Part shown: piece after piece, positions 35,303-46,614 of the stretch
How positions within the stretch are numbered: position 1 is the first letter of the stretch
How the letters are laid out: each line of letters begins with the position of its first letter
Source: Gremmenia infestans
Taxonomy: Eukaryota > Ascomycota > Leotiomycetes > Helotiales > Hamatocanthoscyphaceae
DNA length: 64,000 nt
NCBI GenBank assembly: GCA_032629725.1
Contig: JAFEVB010000019.1
Coordinates: 310,001-374,000 of the forward strand
Direction of reading: 5' to 3'
Program-made: the position numbers and the translations under genes
Notes under the pieces: model-generated
Databases searched by the model: none
Told to the model about the DNA's origin: nothing
The model's input: only the letters and a program-made list of their open reading frames with translations

Positions 35303-35991
35303 AACGTCCAAGAAACTCTCGACGGAATGCAAACACGCGAATCCAAAAGAACGCAGAGGAGCAGGGAGATAGAAATCTAGAAAGAAGGGAACTGCCCGCA
35401 TTTTGTATAAAGTATGGGCCCTATGTAAGGTTACACCGATATATTTACGCAGGGAAAACTGCAAGGGAACTGGAGCTTCCCAAATGTCCGAATTGTGGGG
35501 TATTAGATTGAGTGCCGGCCGGTGTGCCTTGTCTGGTATGGGATAGATTGAGTGCAAATCTCTCAATGAGGGGGATGGACTTTAACGTGAAGGGCCAATG
35601 AAAGATATACTTGACACTGCCTGTTGCTACTTTCAGAGATTGCCGCTTTTAGTTTCCGTCGTTCATGGATAATCAATAATAGGAGTTACGTTACTTAGAG
35701 TTCGGATGAAACAGGTGCCCAGCTCGGGGCGGGGCTTTTATGAAGGGTCACGAGATTTTATACTATACTGTAATCTCGGATTCAATTTGTATCGGCATCG
35801 ACGGATATTATGAGTTCATACTCAAGGTAAGCTCTGCTTTATCTGAGAGACAAAATTGAGAAATTAATACCAAGCTCATACAGGTAAAAGCTGTATACTT
35901 ATATCCCTTCATCCATCTCTACTTACTTATAAACAGGCAGTGCTATCTATCTACGGAGTACAAACTACCCCGCCAATAAATCTACCCCACC
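35303..35991. promoter_or_regulatory. Divergent promoter region lactonase / F-box-like gene
   Basis: Spacer of 689 bp. It contains TACGGAGTA at 35952-35960, 32 bp before the next start codon, and a TTATACTATACTG AT-rich element near 35758-35770. No gene recognised. Confidence 0.4.
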
Positions 35992-36770
35992 ATGACCAGT
36001 ACCAGCGCAATCACGGCACCAGACAAGCCATTCCCGTTCCTGCAGTTATCCCCGGAGCTTCGAAACGCAATCTACTCGTACGCGATAGACTGGCCTCACC
36101 TCTCTAATACCTTTAACGAAATCAAAATTTTCCAAAAGCAAGAGCAAGAGCAAGAGCAAGAGCAAGATCGACAACAAGAACAGAGACAAGGACAGGGACA
36201 AGTAAAATTAGATATTGGGCGATGCATCACCACAAGCACTCCATCTCTGCTCCTCCTAAACCGCGCCACCTCCCTTGAAGCCCATGGCATCCTCTACCAG
36301 AAACCCTTCATCCTCTCCTCTCCCCCGCCCTACACGCCGTATCCGGATCCAGCCACGCCAATCGACATCACGAACTTCATCAGCAAAACCACATTACAGA
36401 ACCTTGAGTTCGTAGTGCTGGAGATGGAACTGAGTTATGGGCCGACTATCGCTAGGGACTGGTTGAGGACTGTGAAAACACTGTTGGGTATTTGGAGTGA
36501 GCGGAATGCGCTGCAGAGGCTGGTGGTGAGAGCGAGGTATGTGCCGCCGGACACGAGTGCGGGGTGGACGTTTGGGGATGCGAGGCAGCATGGGAGTGCG
36601 ATGGAGGTTTTGTCTCGGGTAGGTTTTGTCTATTTTCCTGTCCTTCAGTATGCAGTTCGGTTGTGCTGATTAATGGATAGCTGAGGGATTTTGGTGGGCG
36701 GGTTGATGTTGTCTTTGAGGGTGAGATAGATCGGCATCATAGATGGGTAAAAGGAGAGGCTGAAGGGTAA
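35992..36770 (+). CDS. F-box/2EXR-like fungal protein with a Gln/Glu repeat
   Basis: Two exons, 35992-36618 and 36681-36770, give 238 residues. The opening FPFLQLSPELRNAIYSYAI is the F-box-like/2EXR motif found in very large lineage-specific fungal families of unknown role. A (QE)n tract, QEQEQEQEQ and then Q-rich residues, at ~44-65 is encoded by repeated CAAGAG units. LLLLNRATSLEAHGILYQKPFIL and the later LEFVVLEMEL and RLVVRARYV segments are also typical of the family. F-box-like motifs suggest adaptor roles in ubiquitin ligases, but this is not shown for 2EXR proteins. The C-terminal exon is short and polar. Confidence 0.75.
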
Positions 36771-37540
36771 AAATCTGGCGCAGGGTTAATTGTATACTTA
36801 GTTGTATAATGTTGTTAACTGAATGGGTTATAGGTCTACTCTTAGAAACTGCAATTCTTATAATAGATAAAAGGGTAGCGGGTAGGTAGTAATGCCACAT
36901 CTAGTACTTCTAATAACTCGCAAAGTCCGGAAGACGTTAGCAGTTTAGCATAAGAAATGTATGTTTAACCAGGCTCTCGGAAACCTTAGTATGGCCTAGC
37001 CTGCCTGTCCTGTACTATATAGGACCCGAGTGGAGCGTTCTGTCTCTAACTTCTTTTATCTAGTCTAATAAAAGAGTATCCCACTATATCAGCTAAAATA
37101 ACATTTTGCGTAGAAACATTTATACGTTTCTTAAGCAAAATATAATAGAGTTTTTAGAATTTTAATATCTTATAAGCTGCTTTTTTATCATAAAAATACG
37201 AAATTTACGCTAAGCCGCGCCTTTTAGACTTTGATAGTACAGTACTATACATGGTACTCCATACTCCACATGATGTAGCGCACGCCATTTGATTACAGTT
37301 TTGATTATGATTATTACAAGTCAGATTCAACAAGAGGGTCACATTTGTCTTACATCTTAGTGAACAGCTGCTTATAAATCCCGACCCTGATTATAAAGCA
37401 CGTCACTCACTCGCTTCCCCCTTCAGCTTCGTCATTCGTCAACCCCTCCATATAAACGACGATCCCTCAACTTACATCTCAATCTGTAGCAGTCCCTAAA
37501 GCATCATTCTTGAGTCTCGAAGAAACCAATTTTCGCAAAT
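36771..37540. other. AT-rich intergenic block, possibly a decayed repeat
   Basis: Spacer of 770 bp. From about 37,010 to 37,260 the sequence is strongly AT-rich with many TTTTATA/TAAAATA words and stop codons in all frames, in contrast to its flanks. This is compatible with a repeat mutated by RIP. GTACAGTAC is at 37237-37245. The last 100 bp is the leader of the next gene (AC-rich). Confidence 0.45.
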
Positions 37541-38716
37541 ATGGCACCTAAAGTTTTCATGTAAGAGCACGAAACAACAATTCTTCTCTCGAGCTTTGCT
37601 AACCTCAACAATAGCACAGGAGTAACAGGCTACATTGGTGGCGATGCCTTATATGCACTTGAAAAAGCTCATCCAGAGTACGAATATACAGCTCTTGTTC
37701 GGAATCCAGATAAAGGGGCTCCAGGAGCATCTGTTTACCCCAACATTCGTCTCGTATACGGGACATTAAATGATGCAGAGCTGTTGGAGAAGGAGAGTGC
37801 AAGCGCGGACATCGTTCTACGTAAGCTTTCCCTTCTTACAATCACTTAACACACTGACAACCCCATGTATACAGACACCGCAGATTCCTCCGACCACACA
37901 GTAGCAGCCAAAGCCATCGCAAGGGGCCTAGCATCCGGCCACACCAAAGAGAAGCCCGGTTTCTGGCTCCACGTATCAGGAACAGGAATCCTAACCTGGA
38001 AAGACTTGGAAACATCGACCTTCGGCGAACCACCCTCCCAATCCCCCTACGACGACCTCGACGACGTTGCCAGCCTGACCAGTCTCCCAGACACAGCCTT
38101 GCACCGCGACATCGACAAGCTCGTCCTAAGCAGCGCATCCGCTTCCGTCAAAACGGCTATCGTATGCCCGCCTACCATCTACGGTCCTGGACGCGGGACG
38201 CAGAACCAGAGGAGTAGACAGGTGTATAATCTCGTGCACGCTACGCTTGCGAAAGGCCAGGCGCCACTGCTCGGCCGGGGACTCACGGAGTGGGATAACG
38301 TGCATGTGCACGACCTATCTGCGCTCTTCGTGCTCCTGGCCGAAGCAGCCGTTGCCAACAAGCCTGAACTTGACGCTAAGCTGTGGGGTAAAGAAGGGTA
38401 CTTCCTGGCTGAGAATGGACATCATGTTTGGGGCGAGATTAGTAGGGAGGTTGGGCGGGTGGCATTTAGCAAGGGGTATATTAAGGTGAAGGAGACGAGA
38501 GCCATGGGTACTGATGAGGCGAAGGAGGCTTATGGCTTCGAGGCGCTTACTTGGGGCCTGAATTCCAAGGGGCTCGCCAAGAGGGCGAGGAAGTATTTGG
38601 GGTGGAAGCCGGTGGGGAAGAGTTTGAAGGATGAGATTCCGGATATTGTTGATAGTGAGGCTAGGAGTTTGGGGTTGACGTCTGGGTATGCGGAGAAAGC
38701 TGCTGGTGGGAAGTAA
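37541..38716 (+). CDS. NAD(P)-binding epimerase/dehydratase-like protein (extended SDR)
   Basis: Three exons, 37541-37560, 37615-37820 and 37875-38716, give 355 residues. Exon 1 is only 20 nt (MAPKVF plus two bases). The Rossmann motif ITGVTGYIGGDALYAL spans the first splice junction. Later come YTALVRNPDKG (cofactor-specificity strand end), the DIVLHTADSSDH segment (strand 4), VSGTGILTW, CPPTIYGPG and DNVHVHDLSALFVLLAEAA, as in nucleoside-diphosphate-sugar-epimerase-like atypical SDRs. The usual YxxxK catalytic pair is not obvious: HRDIDKLVL occupies its place, so the protein may be an atypical SDR with a non-classical reaction or a sensor. The substrate is unknown. It is cytosolic: no signal peptide. 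Confidence 0.83.
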
Positions 38717-38953
38717 GATTGGTGACGGGTGAGTCGTATGGAATTGTAAAGGCTAGGCTATTACTTAAGGACTAGACAAAATGTATTCGAAGCATTGTTT
38801 AACTAATAATCTACGATGCGTTCCTTACTTGTCTTATTAAGCTTCTTTATTGGGAATCAGGGATTATATATTCCATTACATATTCCAGCAACATCTCCAT
38901 TGATCCCTTTCTCCCTATTACCAAGCATCCGAGTCGCCCACCCATCCACCCAC

Positions 38954-40358
38954 TCACTCACTCACTCCTAACACTTCTCGGTTTCCTAATCATAGCAACT
39001 ACACAAACACATACATCAGTTCCATCTCTATCCATTTCTCCTCTCCTCTCCCTCCCCCTCGAAAAAGTAAAGAATAAAACTCACCATGCACATGCACCCC
39101 TCCCTCCCCTCCCCCCGCAGCAAACTCCCCCAGCTTAATCTCCAGCCTCCCCACCTCCTCGAACCCCAACTTCTCATAAACACGCACCCCCATCGGACTC
39201 GCGCTCAAATAAACATCCGCGCCCTCCGTATCAGCTTTGCGGAGCCCGATGTCCACGAGCTGGGAGCCGATGCCGCGGCGTTGGTACGTGGGTGCTGTTG
39301 CTACTGTTGTTTATTTGCTTAGCTTGATTCTCTCTGTAGCAAATTTGGATGTTGGAAAAGGGAATTTTGAAGGGAAGGGAATTCTTGAAGGGTTTGTTAA
39401 GGGCATGTGAGTGGAATGGAACAGGGGATAGGAGGGAGGCGGATTCAACATACATTCCATCAACTCGAAGCACCTCCCTTTCGGACGGTGTTTTTCTTCC
39501 ATTTCTAGCATCGCTTCTATGAATGTATTGCGGAGAGACGTGTTTGTGCCTACTGGGAGGGGAAGCGCGGCTTTTGCTTTAAAACCCGTTTCGGCTGCCT
39601 AGGTGATTGGATAAGGGGGATTAGTTTACTTTAGTAATATAGGGTAGTGTAGAGTGAGTGTATCAGTGAGTGAGTGAGTGAATGAATGAATGAATGAATG
39701 AGTGCTGTTTGAAGAAATAGGTGGTGCAGCTTGCTTGCTTAGCTTGAGCAAGTACTACTTGCCTGTCTGTTAGGAAATCAAACATCTACCTTAACTTCGT
39801 TTCGTTTCGTTTCGCCTCACTCACCTTAATTACTCACAGATGGGATGAAAAAAAAACACAGCAAGAAAGGAAGCACCAAAAAACAAAAAAAAACTCACAC
39901 CACAACTCCACCCCCAAATCCCTACCCCGGCAATAACCTCCCTCCCCCCTCACCCTCCAGCACATCAACAACCTTCCACGCCTCTGCCTCCCGCCTCCCC
40001 ACCATCTGTACACCCCGCAACTCAGCCATAACAGCGTCTAGATTCCAGCTCTGCTTATCTTGCGCTGTGCAGTTTTGGAATTCGAGCATGATGCGCGGGG
40101 AGGATGAGACGCTTTGCATTCTATATATACCGCGGTTAGTTAATCATTAATCTATTTCATTAATCTGTGAAAGAGGAAAAGAGAGATGAGAGGAGGGCGA
40201 GATATAGTATAGCATGATAAGGATGGCGGAAATGATTATTTTGAAATAACTTAACCAGAACAGAAAACACAATGATAACTTGCTTCATTAGCAAACACTT
40301 ACAAGTCGGCGAGTTCAGCTGCATCCAAGATACTTGCTTGCTTGAGCTCGAAAGGCAT
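38954..40358 (-). CDS. GNAT-family N-acetyltransferase
   Basis: Five exons on the minus strand, 40358-40303, 40120-39954, 39594-39454, 39294-39085 and 38985-38954, give 201 residues; the introns are longer than the neighbours' average. The N-terminal strand-helix is MPFELKQASILDAAELADL. WNLDAVMAELRGVQMVGR, AWKVVDVLEAETGFKAKAAL and the acetyl-CoA pyrophosphate loop YQRRGIGSQLVDIGLRKAD (Q-x-x-G-x-G/A, residues ~126-131) identify the fold. The C-terminal VYLSASPMGVRVYEKLGFEE is the usual motif B. Fungal proteins of this layout acetylate small molecules or peptides of unknown identity. The intron between exons 2 and 3 uses a GTGAGG donor and an acceptor 6 nt downstream of another AG; only this choice keeps the frame. 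Confidence 0.82.
39666..39702. repeat. (GTGA/ATGA)n compound microsatellite in a GNAT intron
   Basis: A run of GTGA units passes into ATGA units inside the second intron of the GNAT gene. Confidence 0.8.
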
Positions 40359-41282
40359 CTTTGTTTGAGAGTAAGGTAGTGGAAGTAAGAGGTGTTTTGC
40401 TCTCGGGTAAAAGGATATAAGGTTAGTTTAATTAACAGATATACTTATATAATATCTAGTAAGAAATCAAATCCTGCGTCCGAATTTGATTGAAAGAAAG
40501 TATACTATATATGCCAGCAAGAGAGGTAGGGAAATAATATCTCGAAGATTAAAAAAACCGGAGTAGATAGATAGATAGATATACTTGAAGTTTTTCCCAC
40601 GCACCCACCACATAAGGAGGCCACGCAAGAGTAAACACTAAAAAGGTAAGAAGCTGAAAAGGCCGTCTGCCTAATATGCAAAAAGCGGAGCAACTCAACT
40701 CAACTTGGTCGTCATCACATACCATACCTACGGCATCAGCTTTATTTAGGCTGCCATATAACCAACTACCACAAAGCAGAAAAAAAAATCTATCAACCAA
40801 TAATTGCAAGGAAAAGTAAAAGCATGTATGGGTATGCGCAATCATATCTTTGTATTATATCTCTCATCTACAGTACTCATCTCTCTACTAAGAGAGCAAT
40901 GTCATTAGGCCAGAACTGCACGCCGGCAGATTCGATCCATCGGATGCATGCATGCATGTATTCCAAAAAGGAGCTGTATGTAGGAAATCATACACAGCAC
41001 AGCACAGTTGGTATATCCTCCACTCCCTCCTTACAATGCAATCAAAGCAATTGTCATTTCCCAAACGCCCAAACGACCACGCTAAATCTAAACAAAAAAT
41101 CCAAAGCAATGCATTCCTTCCTTCCTTCCTTCCTCCGCTGTAAGTGTCCTCCAACATCCTTTTGTTGTACACGGGTATTGTTGATGTTGGCCGTTATTAT
41201 GTGGTGATACAGACGTAATGAAACTCCTTCGTTCGTGGCGATCCGTGTTAAGACGACGAAATGATTGCGAGTTGATTGGCAA
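40359..41282. other. Intergenic spacer with simple repeats
   Basis: Spacer of 924 bp between two minus-strand genes: GNAT promoter and FNIP 3' flank. It contains (ATAG)n at about 40565-40582, GCATGCATGCATG near 40946-40956 and (TTCC)n at 41113-41134. No gene seen. Confidence 0.5.
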
Positions 41283-44200
41283 TCACTCCATCGTCTCAAC
41301 ATTGACTAACCAACTCCTGACACCTTCTCTCAGGAACGACTCCGTTTGCTCCCTCTCAGCATCATCGCCCTCCTTCCTACTCTCCTCGACCTCCTTGACG
41401 ATTTCCTCTAGTGCACCAAGCACCATCTTCTTGCACTCGTTCCGTGGGATTTCCAATTGTCGATCACTACGGATGGGTAGCTTCGCATCCGAATTCGAGC
41501 GGTCACGATTTCCACCTTTACGGGATGTAGAGCGTGAAGAGCAGACTGAAGACTCCTTAGAGACTTGACCAGACTGTGCAATGATTCGCTCGACGGCTTG
41601 AATGAGGGTTTCGTCCATGGAGATGATTGGCTCTTCTATAAAGCGATCTTCAATGTGGTTCTCGTATGCCTCGGGAGCTGGTGTAAGCTGTGCAGCCGAA
41701 TAAACGTTTCCATATCGCGATTCAAGCGGGACATGAGGTGTTGAGATGTCCTTTGGCTTCACAAGTCTTCTGTAGCGTATACGCTTGATACTGAAGTTCG
41801 TAGTATCGGCAATAATGGCACTACAGACATCCACCCAACGATCTGAACGGCCGTTGTCGGGAAGAGGTGTACCGCTAAACATTGGAGTTGGCTCTTCTCG
41901 CATTGACGCCTTTACCTCTTCGAGAATACCCTCCTGGACTGGAATAGCTTGTAGAGCAAAGTCGGGGTGATATCGTTGAAGCCAACCACCGACGTTGGTG
42001 GTGGTATCAAGCTCAGGACCAGTTCGAGAGTAGTGTTCAAATCCGTCCATGCCATTTCCAAATCCAGGGGTAGATAGGTAGCCGCTGCTCGATGGCGAAC
42101 TGACGGCTGTCTCAAAAGACAAATAATCCGGCAGGGTAACGTCAATATCAATAACACCATCCATCTCGTTGATTGATGTTTTTACAGGCGACTCATAAGC
42201 CCCGGAAGGATCAGGTATCCGTAGAGCAGTATGAATCACCTGTTCTGAAACTTCCCCGGATTCATAATTTCCTGGCTTCGCGGTCTTCGAACTTCCCGAG
42301 TCCGACTTCCTCAACTCACGCTCTTGTTGCTCCTTTGTCTTGATAACTTGTGAACTGCTGACTTCTTTCACCATTTCGGCCAAACTGGCAGGCTTAGGCA
42401 CTTGATCTTTCTGAAGGGGATCGACTGTTTCCATACCATCAATAGATGGAGGATCAACCTCCGTGGTAGAAGTCGAACTCCGCCGTTTTGCGCTCCAAAA
42501 TCCGCTGATCATACTACCCCATCGTGAATTTTGGCCCTGCGAGTCACCGCTGGTATTGCTGTACTGACCGCTGCTTTCACCCCTCTTCAAAGAGAAGCGA
42601 AGCATGTCATCAGCAGCAAAGCTACCGCTGCTACCAGGTCGTGGTCCAGGACCAGTCCCAACTCTTATTGGTCTTCTGGTGGAGAAATGCGGCATTGTCG
42701 TGACTGGTGTCGCAGTTGAGATCGTCGCAGTACTACTCTTTCGGGTGCCAAGGTCACTTCCAGGAATGGGTAGGTTTGCGGTTTTCATTGATGCAGCGTC
42801 GGATGGGCGGCGATCATGGTGGATATCTGGTGGTAAATGTGTTGGTAGTCCATGCATTGTTTGGGTAGGAAAGCTCATTGTTCGAGAATGAGCTCGAGAG
42901 GCACCAGTCCGTTTGTTTATTCTGCGACGGAGCGATTCTTCTCTCAATATCGGCACAGGGTACATCGGAGGTGACTGTGAGTAGCCTCCAAACGATGTTG
43001 AAGTGCTAGGGCGATGCAACCGGGGGGGGTTCAACTGTTGGTTTGCGGGAAGAAAGGCAGACAACAGAAAGATCAACCTCCGGGCCATCAGTTTGTTGTC
43101 TGAAACGATGATGGTGCGAGTTGGGAGAGATATGTCATCGTCCTTATTTGCTCTCGAGTGTTGATAATGGCGACGGCGGTACCAGCTCGGACCAAGGGCT
43201 TGAAGCCACTCGGTATGATGACCAAGGAACCCAGTCAAAAGGTTGAAAAAGAAGAATCCTTCATCTTTGCTACCTGCCCACTTGCCCACTAGTCGAGCTT
43301 CTTCACGCCAGATACCCCACCGACCTTGCCCAGTAACTGCTTGATATGCTTTGAGACCGCTGGTGATACGTTGGCGGGAAATATCCACCTCTTTTTGAAT
43401 GTTCAGGGCGTGCATTAGACAGTTCGCCTGTAGTTGAACAAACTTGGCGTTTGTTTTGGGGATCTTGAATGGTTTTATGTCTTCCATGACCCGTTTCCCA
43501 GAAATCGAGATACTAGCAGATGGAACGCGATGATGGGACGAAGAGTTGGCTCGAGGGTCTGGAGAGCTCACATCTGCCTGCTTGAGCAACGGTAGAAGGG
43601 ATGTCGTCGCAACAGCTTGCAAGTGTGAAAGTGTCCGCATGATAATATCCCAGTGCTGGGTTATCAAATCAATTCGATCATCAACATCGCTTGAGATTGA
43701 CGAATCTAAGGAGTCCACACCAAAGCCAGTTCCCAGCATAGTCCAGCCAGCACGGCGGGCCGAGTTGAACGAAGATGGGAAGGAATCCTGCTCGGTGTAA
43801 GAGCCAGGACCCCGAAGACTTGACCTTGAGACCGGCACGGATGGAACATGAGGAGCCGCTGGTAAGTGGATGATCAGGCCAACAGCGTACATTGGCGTTC
43901 TCTTTTGCTTTGGCTGGAGCCTTTTATCGGTTGCACCATGGTCACCAACTTTGGGAAAGGGGTAACCAGCGGGGCCAGTGACCTGGGCATTCTGGGTCGG
44001 TGTTGGAATTTGGGAGGCATCTTCAACATCATCCTTCGGCAGTGGTACGGGGAACATGCGTGTGATCAATACTTTTTTTCGTTCTGTACTTCTTGAAGAT
44101 GGATTCGGGCTCATGAAACCCGCCGATATCGGAGCAGATACGAAATTGTCTGACGTGAATGACTGTGCGAGTTTGCTACTCCGCATGCTCGACCTTCCAA

Positions 44201-44912
44201 AGGAGCCATTCGCATCTCCACCATATGAGCTTGATGTAAAGGGGACCCTGGATTCCGATGGGAGAATATGAACCTTGGTCCCAGTCCCTTTGTAGGCCAG
44301 AACTTCTGAATTCCCAAATATGCAATTCGAGAACGTAGTCATCTCTTCCCTGTACTCTCGCGCCGACCGTTGCCCTTCTGTTTCTGTATGACTGAGAGTC
44401 TTGTGATGCGCAGGCCTGCGATCGAAAGCACCAAAGGTTCGTGGAGCTGTGGTCTCTTGCTGGATCACCACAGGTCTCGAGTTCTGTCCTAGACTGGCCT
44501 TGCGCGGCGAGCTAATCGATCGACGGCCCTCTGCGCGTGGTTGATATGCTGTGCCATTGTTTGGAGCCTGTTGGCTCTGCGATGGGGGGGGAGGAGGAGG
44601 TGTATGACTGTCGTAAAGAAGTTGGGCGGAGCCGGAGGTGGGGGTGGCCTCCTGCATGATGATAACTCTGACATCTCGCATGTCAAGATCAATATCCCCG
44701 TTGATGTCGAAGTTATTCACTGCCGCAGGAGCAAGTACTGTCCCGGATGATAGCGGGAAGACCTGGTCATTGTGGCAGAGTGCGTCGGCATCTGGGAAGA
44801 GCAGGTTGTGCGTGAATTGGTCTTCAAGATTCGAATCGAGAGGACTCTTTGATTTGGCGGTCAAGGACCCATTGGAAGGGAGACCAGAGAGTAGTTTCCC
44901 AAGTAAAGACAT
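41283..44912 (-). CDS. LST4: Folliculin-interacting protein homologue (FNIP/Lst4), DENN-type
   Basis: One uninterrupted frame of 1209 residues, ATG at 44912. The N-terminal region (DQFTHNLLFPDADALCHNDQ; DLDMRDVRVIIMQEATP) and a second conserved block (TFSNCIFGNSEVLAYKGTGTK) match the longin/uDENN part of FNIP. The middle carries the DENN core: YAVGLIIHLP, then HWDIIMRTLSHLQ, WREEARLVGKWAGSKDEGF, FFFNLLTGFLGHHTEWLQAL, and RTIIVSDNKLMARRLIFLLS. The C-terminal quarter has further conserved helices (VLGALEEIVKEVEESRKEG). Long Ser/Pro-rich insertions separate the blocks, with a P6 run near residue 106. In yeast Lst4-Lst7 is a GAP complex for Gtr2 that stimulates TORC1 at the vacuole in response to amino acids; FNIP-FLCN does the same in animals. 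The expected folliculin/Lst7 partner is not in this window. Confidence 0.88.
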   Translation of the reverse strand: MSLLGKLLSGLPSNGSLTAKSKSPLDSNLEDQFTHNLLFPDADALCHNDQVFPLSSGTVLAPAAVNNFDINGDIDLDMRDVRVIIMQEATPTSGSAQLLYDSHTPPPPPPSQSQQAPNNGTAYQPRAEGRRSISSPRKASLGQNSRPVVIQQETTAPRTFGAFDRRPAHHKTLSHTETEGQRSAREYREEMTTFSNCIFGNSEVLAYKGTGTKVHILPSESRVPFTSSSYGGDANGSFGRSSMRSSKLAQSFTSDNFVSAPISAGFMSPNPSSRSTERKKVLITRMFPVPLPKDDVEDASQIPTPTQNAQVTGPAGYPFPKVGDHGATDKRLQPKQKRTPMYAVGLIIHLPAAPHVPSVPVSRSSLRGPGSYTEQDSFPSSFNSARRAGWTMLGTGFGVDSLDSSISSDVDDRIDLITQHWDIIMRTLSHLQAVATTSLLPLLKQADVSSPDPRANSSSHHRVPSASISISGKRVMEDIKPFKIPKTNAKFVQLQANCLMHALNIQKEVDISRQRITSGLKAYQAVTGQGRWGIWREEARLVGKWAGSKDEGFFFFNLLTGFLGHHTEWLQALGPSWYRRRHYQHSRANKDDDISLPTRTIIVSDNKLMARRLIFLLSAFLPANQQLNPPRLHRPSTSTSFGGYSQSPPMYPVPILREESLRRRINKRTGASRAHSRTMSFPTQTMHGLPTHLPPDIHHDRRPSDAASMKTANLPIPGSDLGTRKSSTATISTATPVTTMPHFSTRRPIRVGTGPGPRPGSSGSFAADDMLRFSLKRGESSGQYSNTSGDSQGQNSRWGSMISGFWSAKRRSSTSTTEVDPPSIDGMETVDPLQKDQVPKPASLAEMVKEVSSSQVIKTKEQQERELRKSDSGSSKTAKPGNYESGEVSEQVIHTALRIPDPSGAYESPVKTSINEMDGVIDIDVTLPDYLSFETAVSSPSSSGYLSTPGFGNGMDGFEHYSRTGPELDTTTNVGGWLQRYHPDFALQAIPVQEGILEEVKASMREEPTPMFSGTPLPDNGRSDRWVDVCSAIIADTTNFSIKRIRYRRLVKPKDISTPHVPLESRYGNVYSAAQLTPAPEAYENHIEDRFIEEPIISMDETLIQAVERIIAQSGQVSKESSVCSSRSTSRKGGNRDRSNSDAKLPIRSDRQLEIPRNECKKMVLGALEEIVKEVEESRKEGDDAEREQTESFLREGVRSWLVNVETME

Positions 44913-45377
44913 GTCGGCGATAGATGGCTGAGGTTGCCCTCAGGAACACTATAAGCAGTAATTCCTAACAGTTTGCCTGCCAGGTGAACAGCAGCATCTT
45001 CATGGCCATTGCCGCAACGAGGAAAACCCAGGATGATTGAGTATTTGTGGTTCTGATGGCAGGTTTGGTCGAAAGCAATCGAATGTGTCGCAGTTCGGTT
45101 TGTGTGAACCCAGCAGAATGATGAAATGGCGTAGGGTGCCTTTCGCCGTGGGAAGTTGAGAATCTGAGATGGAATGTGGTAGACAAGTACCTACGTAGAA
45201 AAGTCGGGGCCAGTCGAGTAATACTGGTATGGCGGCGCAACACACCCGCACTTTAAACAAGAGCGGTGTGAATAGGTGTCGACCAATGAAAACCCTTGCT
45301 GACCATTTGCTACAACAACAGCATTTACTGACAGTTATTGATGGATGCGCGTTCAAATTAGGATAGAAATTATAATG

Positions 45378-45797
45378 TTAAGTTCTGAATACTGTAACCA
45401 GTACAAGAGATAAGTCCTTTCCAAGAATCGGTATAGTATAGTAATCAAATGTATCCTTCCCTCTGTTCCAAGCGGATATATACAACTCGAGTTGTGTGTG
45501 GTGATTGATCATAATCCCAAATGCGATCTCTGAGTCACTGCATTTGGCGGTAAAGGCGCAGACGGTAGATTGGAGCATCGCATTGCCTCGAGATATAGTA
45601 TTGGCAGGGATATACAGCCCAACATGGCAATCTCGCACATTACAGTACATGACATTACGGAGGAACATGCCGGATACGCTCCTCGATGGTGTACGGTACG
45701 TATTCATACGGAGTAATAGATGATCCTCGGCTTCTTCGATAATAACAGTCTCTGTAGTATCTGTACGCTTCACTTGTGGAAATTCTTTGGCTAGCAT
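45378..45797 (-). CDS. Unassigned open frame, 139 codons
   Basis: Opens with an ATG at 45797 (MLAKEFPQVKRTD) and runs without introns to 45378. No domain or family recognised. Composition is balanced, with four cysteines and a moderately hydrophobic end (LVLVTVFRT). No splice-extended version was found. It lies 466 bp upstream of LST4 on the same strand. It may be a chance frame, a lineage-specific gene or part of the LST4 leader. Confidence 0.2.
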   Translation of the reverse strand: MLAKEFPQVKRTDTTETVIIEEAEDHLLLRMNTYRTPSRSVSGMFLRNVMYCNVRDCHVGLYIPANTISRGNAMLQSTVCAFTAKCSDSEIAFGIMINHHTQLELYISAWNRGKDTFDYYTIPILGKDLSLVLVTVFRT

Positions 45798-46572
45798 ACG
45801 ACGTTATCTATATTACTCCGGTGATACCTCTCGGGACGAATGGAACGGCTCGGAGGGGTACTGATTTAGCCAGAAATGCCCGAGATGTGTTTGTTGTTGA
45901 GAAGCGTCTGCGGTACAGTAGCGAATACATATTCACGCGTATCCCCCTCCATAGACATCTTTCTTGAGCCGAGATCATGAGGTCTATTCTTGAACTGTAG
46001 ATTATTGGCGCGCGACTATGCCTTTGGAGTGAGATATCTCTTTGGTGATCCAGTGTTGCCCGAGGGAATCTTCAGCTGGTACGGAATGAAAGGGGGTGAC
46101 GGGAATGAAGGATTAAGGATGACAGGGATGTGGCGGGGGTATCGTCACCTGGCCGGTGAACAGGCTACAGCCTTGCGCGAAGCCTTGGTGTTTTGATCTT
46201 CTGAGACCAAAGTGATGAGCTGGCTCTGAAACTCCATCCTACTCGGTACAGTACAGTACGCCACGCAGTGAGAGAAAGAATACGCTCCGTATTTGTCGAC
46301 GGAATTTGACGGATTTTGGTATGTTGGCGTGGCGTAGAGTGGCTTGTCGTGGCGTGTCGTGGCATCTTCAAAGTTGAAGACTCCAAGAGAAGATACCTCC
46401 GTACAGAGACATGGTATCACGGCATATTGTACTGTAGTTATTGGACTTCATCAGCCACAGTAACAGCAAAGCAAAGAAGCCAGCCACCATGCCGTCATTC
46501 CCGAGCCCAGATCTAGATACAGTACAGTACTGTACCGAAGCGAATCAAGCGATACGGTGGGATAAGCGGTGT

Positions 46573-46614
46573 CTTCCTCCTCCTCCTCCTCCTCCTCCTC
46601 CTCCTCCTCCTCCT
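46573..46614. repeat. (TCC)n microsatellite
   Basis: About 13 CCT/TCC units in a row within the pyrimidine-rich region upstream of LST4. Confidence 0.9.

Noticed and set aside
37541..40358. Epimerase, GNAT and F-box-like genes as a biosynthetic cluster
   Set aside because: There is no backbone enzyme (PKS, NRPS, terpene synthase) and no shared-pathway signal; adjacency alone is not enough.
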